Shown: positions 61,162-64,000 of the stretch, piece after piece
Layout: every line of letters starts with the position of its first letter
Position numbering within the stretch: position 1 is the stretch's first letter
Assembly: GCF_000747665.1 (NCBI RefSeq)
Contig: NZ_BBKT01000023.1
Location: 1-64,000, forward strand
From: Thermoanaerobacterium saccharolyticum
GTDB taxonomy: Bacteria > Bacillota > Thermoanaerobacteria > Thermoanaerobacterales > Thermoanaerobacteraceae
DNA length: 64,000 nucleotides
Reading direction: 5' to 3'
Notes under the pieces: model-generated
Database searches by the model: none
What the model saw: the letters and a program-made list of their open reading frames with translations, nothing else
Told to the model about the DNA's origin: nothing
Program-made: the position numbers and the translations under genes

Positions 61162-61728
61162 TTAATCACACAACTCATATTTTTGTAGAGCTTTCATGAA
61201 ATTGCCTTCAATAAGTTCAATTAAATCTTTAATTAGCTTCTCCGGTTCTTCCTTCATCCCTTTTTTCATCCATTGTATTATTAATCCTATAAATGCCAGG
61301 GTATAAAAATTCGCAATAAATTCCTTGTGTTTCTCCTTCACTTTCATATTTCTGGATATTTCATAAACAACCCCAATAACAAGGTCATATGTTACAGAAT
61401 AAAGATAATTCTCCAAGTGTTCTCTCCCCAATGAGTTTAATGTATTCATGCAAAATAATTTATTATCCTCAATATATTTAAATACTTGATAAAATCCCTC
61501 TGTCCAATGTTCATAATTTTTATATTGAGAGATTTTTTCAATAGCTTCTTTTTTATAAATCCACTCAAGCAGTTCAAAAATATCATGAAAATGATAATAA
61601 AAAGTCTGCCTATTGAGGCCACATTTATTTACGATATCCTGTACGGAGATTTTATTTAATGGCTTTGTTTTCATCAATTCTTTAAGCGCATCAGCCATTG
61701 CTTTTTTCGTTATTTGAGAATTCGCCAT
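61162..61728 (-). CDS. TetR/AcrR family regulator (DhaS-like)
   Basis: 188 aa. N-terminal HTH: KKAMADALKELMKTKPLNKISVQDIVNKCGLNRQTFYYHFHDIFELLEW, the Lys-Pro-Leu-Lys type close to the DhaS group. The C-terminal domain (TYDLVIGVVYEI...FYTLAFIGLIIQWMKKGM) binds ligand, perhaps a fatty acid here. It starts 5 bases after larA, whose final GAGGAG codons are its ribosome site, and lies upstream of ohyA, its probable target. Confidence 0.85.
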   Translation of the reverse strand: MANSQITKKAMADALKELMKTKPLNKISVQDIVNKCGLNRQTFYYHFHDIFELLEWIYKKEAIEKISQYKNYEHWTEGFYQVFKYIEDNKLFCMNTLNSLGREHLENYLYSVTYDLVIGVVYEISRNMKVKEKHKEFIANFYTLAFIGLIIQWMKKGMKEEPEKLIKDLIELIEGNFMKALQKYELCD

Positions 61729-61733
61729 AAATT

Positions 61734-62987
61734 TTACTCCTCCACATATGGCAGCGTCGAATTTGCGTATGGAAGAACAAGTATCTTTGGATCGTGATAT
61801 TTTTTAATAGCTTCATCAAGTGCATCCTGCGGAGTCTTTGCATATTTAAAGAATATCTTTTCAGTGAAACTGCGGTCAAAAGACGATATGAGGTAAATAT
61901 CTGCCCTTTTTAATACTTCACAGATTACAGCGGCTTTATGTGCTCCAAGCCTAAATTCTTCTTTTATCCACTTTAATGGTTCATCTATAGATGATGAGTT
62001 TACCATCCAATCTGAAAAAAGCTTCTCTCCAAGCCCTTCTTTGCATTCAGCAATCAATATTATTGTTCCACCGTCTTTTACAGAATACTGGGCATTGTCA
62101 AGCCCTTTTTGAGCTTGATAAAGGTTAATGTCTTTTGGGTATCCTCCGCAAGATGCGACGACAATATCGGCTTTTTCTGGTATAACTCTTTTGTACATCT
62201 TATCGATGTATTTAGCGCCTTCTCTGTGGGCTTTTATAGGATCACCTGATACTACTTTCACTATCTCTTTGTGGCTATTTAGGACTGCGTTTACTATGAA
62301 ATCGACATTGATAAGCTTACCACCTTCTTCGATATCCTCTCTCATAGGATTTCCATCGATTTTGCCTGGCATGGCTGCTTCTGAAAACATAAGGACGTGA
62401 TTTTTTTCTATGGTATTTTTGCTGCAAACGCCTGGAAGCAGTGCTTTATGTCCTCCACTGTATCCCGCTTTATAGTGAAGCTCTAAGTTGCCTGTAGCTA
62501 TGATAAAATCTGCATTGTACACTTCACGAAAGACTTCTACAGGAGTTCCCCTCTTTGTAGTGCCAACGTATACGCAGTCATTTATATCATGGTCGATGCA
62601 CTTTATCCTTTTAAATACTTCTTCGCCAACAAGTGTCTTCTTTTCATCATCTGTATGCTTCCTATGGTATCCAAGCCCAAAAACGATTTTTATGCTGTCA
62701 TCGCTTATACCTGCCTTGTTTAATTCATCAATTATAGGCGGTATCAAAATTTGTGATGGCGATGGCCTTGTTATGTCGCTGGCAAGTATAACGATACTTT
62801 TCTTGTCTTTGACCAAATCAGATAAAGAGGCTTTACCAATTGGATTTCTCAATGATTCTAATACTTCCATTTCAGGATTGTCGCTACCAGGCAAATCTTC
62901 AGGATAAAGCACTGTGCACATATTTTCATCTATTTTTAAGTCTACTGAACCTTGTCCGTATTTTAAGGAAATCTCTTTATACCCCAT
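61734..62987 (-). CDS. larA: LarA-like nickel-pincer racemase/epimerase
   Basis: 417-aa homologue of lactate racemase. DITRPSP, HYKAGYSGGHKALLPG (the Lys that binds the nickel-pincer cofactor) with the following SKNTIEKNH, and SCGGYPKDINLYQAQKGLDNA match the family. Lactate is not certain: many LarA homologues act on other 2-hydroxy acids, and larB, larC and larE are not in view. ATG follows GAAAGGAAGG. Confidence 0.85.
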   Translation of the reverse strand: MGYKEISLKYGQGSVDLKIDENMCTVLYPEDLPGSDNPEMEVLESLRNPIGKASLSDLVKDKKSIVILASDITRPSPSQILIPPIIDELNKAGISDDSIKIVFGLGYHRKHTDDEKKTLVGEEVFKRIKCIDHDINDCVYVGTTKRGTPVEVFREVYNADFIIATGNLELHYKAGYSGGHKALLPGVCSKNTIEKNHVLMFSEAAMPGKIDGNPMREDIEEGGKLINVDFIVNAVLNSHKEIVKVVSGDPIKAHREGAKYIDKMYKRVIPEKADIVVASCGGYPKDINLYQAQKGLDNAQYSVKDGGTIILIAECKEGLGEKLFSDWMVNSSSIDEPLKWIKEEFRLGAHKAAVICEVLKRADIYLISSFDRSFTEKIFFKYAKTPQDALDEAIKKYHDPKILVLPYANSTLPYVEE

Positions 62988-63012
62988 CGCAAACCTTCCT
63001 TTCCACGAATAT

Positions 63013-63999
63013 TCATCTCAGCCTTAAGCCTGTCATATCGTACAACGTGTCATCTATCTTTTTAATAATCTCATCATCTGCATCGCCATCTATTGATATG
63101 CCAACTGTCATATCATCTAGATATACGCTTGGATTTTTCTTAAGTTTAATTCCCATTTCTCCAAATACTCTTTTTGCGATATTTATGACTTCTATCTGAT
63201 TGCAACCGCTTCCTACCACTATCGTCCAACCAGTTTTCTTTATAAGTTCGTCTATTTTTTCTTTATATCTTTCACCGACTGTCTTAGATATAAATGATAG
63301 TTCAATGTATCTTACGCCGTTTGATGTCTTTATGCTCTTTTTATAAGGCTTATGAGGCAAATCCTTAAATGCCTCATCTATGATCGTAAGTGCCTCATTC
63401 TGCTCAAGTTTATCAGAACCTGTATCAACAGGGCGAATTGTATCAACTGGCGCATCTTTCCCATTAATGCTAAGCTTAAGTCCCGTCTCATTGTAAAATT
63501 TATCTTTTACTTCCTCAATATTTTTAATTTCTCCGTCAATCTTTACAGATACTAATTTGTCAGCACCTTTGTACGATACTTTGTTAATAGATACATTTGG
63601 CATAAGCTTATATATGGCGTCATTTATAGCTGATGTATTTACATTTTCGTTTAATTCGACTTTCCAACCTGTCCTTTCTTCAAATTCTTTAAATAGATGG
63701 GAATATCTATCTTTTGCTACATCTGGAAAATCAAAGTACAAAAGAGCTATCTTCTCATCGAATCTGGCACCTTTTTTGTAAAGACCTGACTCTCTTGTAA
63801 AGTATTCATCAACTAACGACAGCATCTGATTCACTTCCATAGGGCCCTCATCTTTTTCTGACTTCAGTTCTTCTTCTGATACAGGGTGATATAAAAACAT
63901 CCTCTTTTTGTCAGGCTGAAAGTACAAAGAATTGTTTAAAAGCTCTCTTAAAGAATCGGTATTTTCAACATTTCCCCAGATTTCCGCTATATCTTCTAC
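63013..63999 (-). CDS. C-terminal part of an unidentified protein leaving the window
   Basis: The frame is open to the window edge: it reads VEDIAEIWGNVENTDSLREL before the first internal start (TTG 63927). The visible 329 residues are soluble. The C-terminal part repeats a pattern: TGWKVELNENVN...SYKGADKLVSVKIDG...YNETGLKL and TGWTIVVGSGCN...SVYLDDMTVGISIDG...YDMTGLRL, suggesting two related alpha/beta modules. I do not recognise the family. It is 25 bases upstream of larA and probably co-transcribed. Confidence 0.7.
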   Translation of the reverse strand, partial: VEDIAEIWGNVENTDSLRELLNNSLYFQPDKKRMFLYHPVSEEELKSEKDEGPMEVNQMLSLVDEYFTRESGLYKKGARFDEKIALLYFDFPDVAKDRYSHLFKEFEERTGWKVELNENVNTSAINDAIYKLMPNVSINKVSYKGADKLVSVKIDGEIKNIEEVKDKFYNETGLKLSINGKDAPVDTIRPVDTGSDKLEQNEALTIIDEAFKDLPHKPYKKSIKTSNGVRYIELSFISKTVGERYKEKIDELIKKTGWTIVVGSGCNQIEVINIAKRVFGEMGIKLKKNPSVYLDDMTVGISIDGDADDEIIKKIDDTLYDMTGLRLR

Positions 64000-64000
64000 A

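Overview
The window looks like low-GC, spore-forming, thermophilic Firmicute DNA, probably Thermoanaerobacterium or a close relative. The basis is codon and base composition, a type I-B CRISPR system whose repeat ends in the crRNA handle ATTGAAAC, Suf-only Fe-S assembly (sufC-B-D-S-U), a two-subunit 2-oxoacid:ferredoxin oxidoreductase, a spore-protein remnant and two cellobiose-type PTS clusters. Genus assignment is inference; no rRNA or tRNA gene was seen.

Layout. 0-10 kb is housekeeping: an S41 protease, the threonine operon (ACT regulator-hom-thrC-thrB), a lipoprotein, walJ, and korAB behind a strong promoter overlapped by a Fur-like box. The walJ/korA intergenic region also carries DnaA-box-like sites. 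10-15 kb holds a MarR-controlled heterodimeric ABC exporter and the C-terminal remnant of a ClC transporter. 15-30 kb is a complete type I-B CRISPR-Cas locus on the minus strand: cas6-cas8b-cas7-cas5-cas3, then a leader and an 82-repeat array, then a broken metallopeptidase-like gene, two degenerate repeat-like elements, and cas4-cas1-cas2. The array therefore sits inside the cas locus. 30-35 kb is the suf operon. 36-39 kb is a decayed polymorphic-toxin locus: a 5'-truncated gene with a peptidoglycan-binding motif and a C-terminal TNT-type (NAD+ glycohydrolase) toxin domain, its likely immunity gene, then broken toxin tips alternating with immunity-like genes. 39-41 kb has small membrane proteins, an orphan GroES and a thioredoxin/glutaredoxin fusion. 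41.5-43.5 kb is an IS1634-type element beside a 13-codon remnant of a SspH-like spore protein gene.

43.6-58 kb carries beta-glucoside metabolism. Cluster 1 (EIIA, EIIB, a 39-aa ORF, EIIC, an Old Yellow Enzyme-type reductase, 6-phospho-beta-glucosidase) is divergent from a PRD regulator. Cluster 2 (EIIA, EIIB, two glucosidase copies) has two near-perfect sigma-54 promoters and a LevR-type sigma-54 activator next to it. Several of these genes are split by single-base frameshifts that all look like one extra base in an A tract: a real mutational signature, slippage, or an assembly artefact. 58-64 kb has a HepT/MntA toxin-antitoxin pair, oleate hydratase, a TetR regulator, a LarA-like racemase and an unidentified gene leaving the window.

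Most genes lie on the minus strand in tight operons. The regions to check first are the toxin-immunity graveyard, the repeat-like elements between array and cas4, the sigma-54 promoter embedded in the end of a PTS gene, and the A-tract frameshifts.
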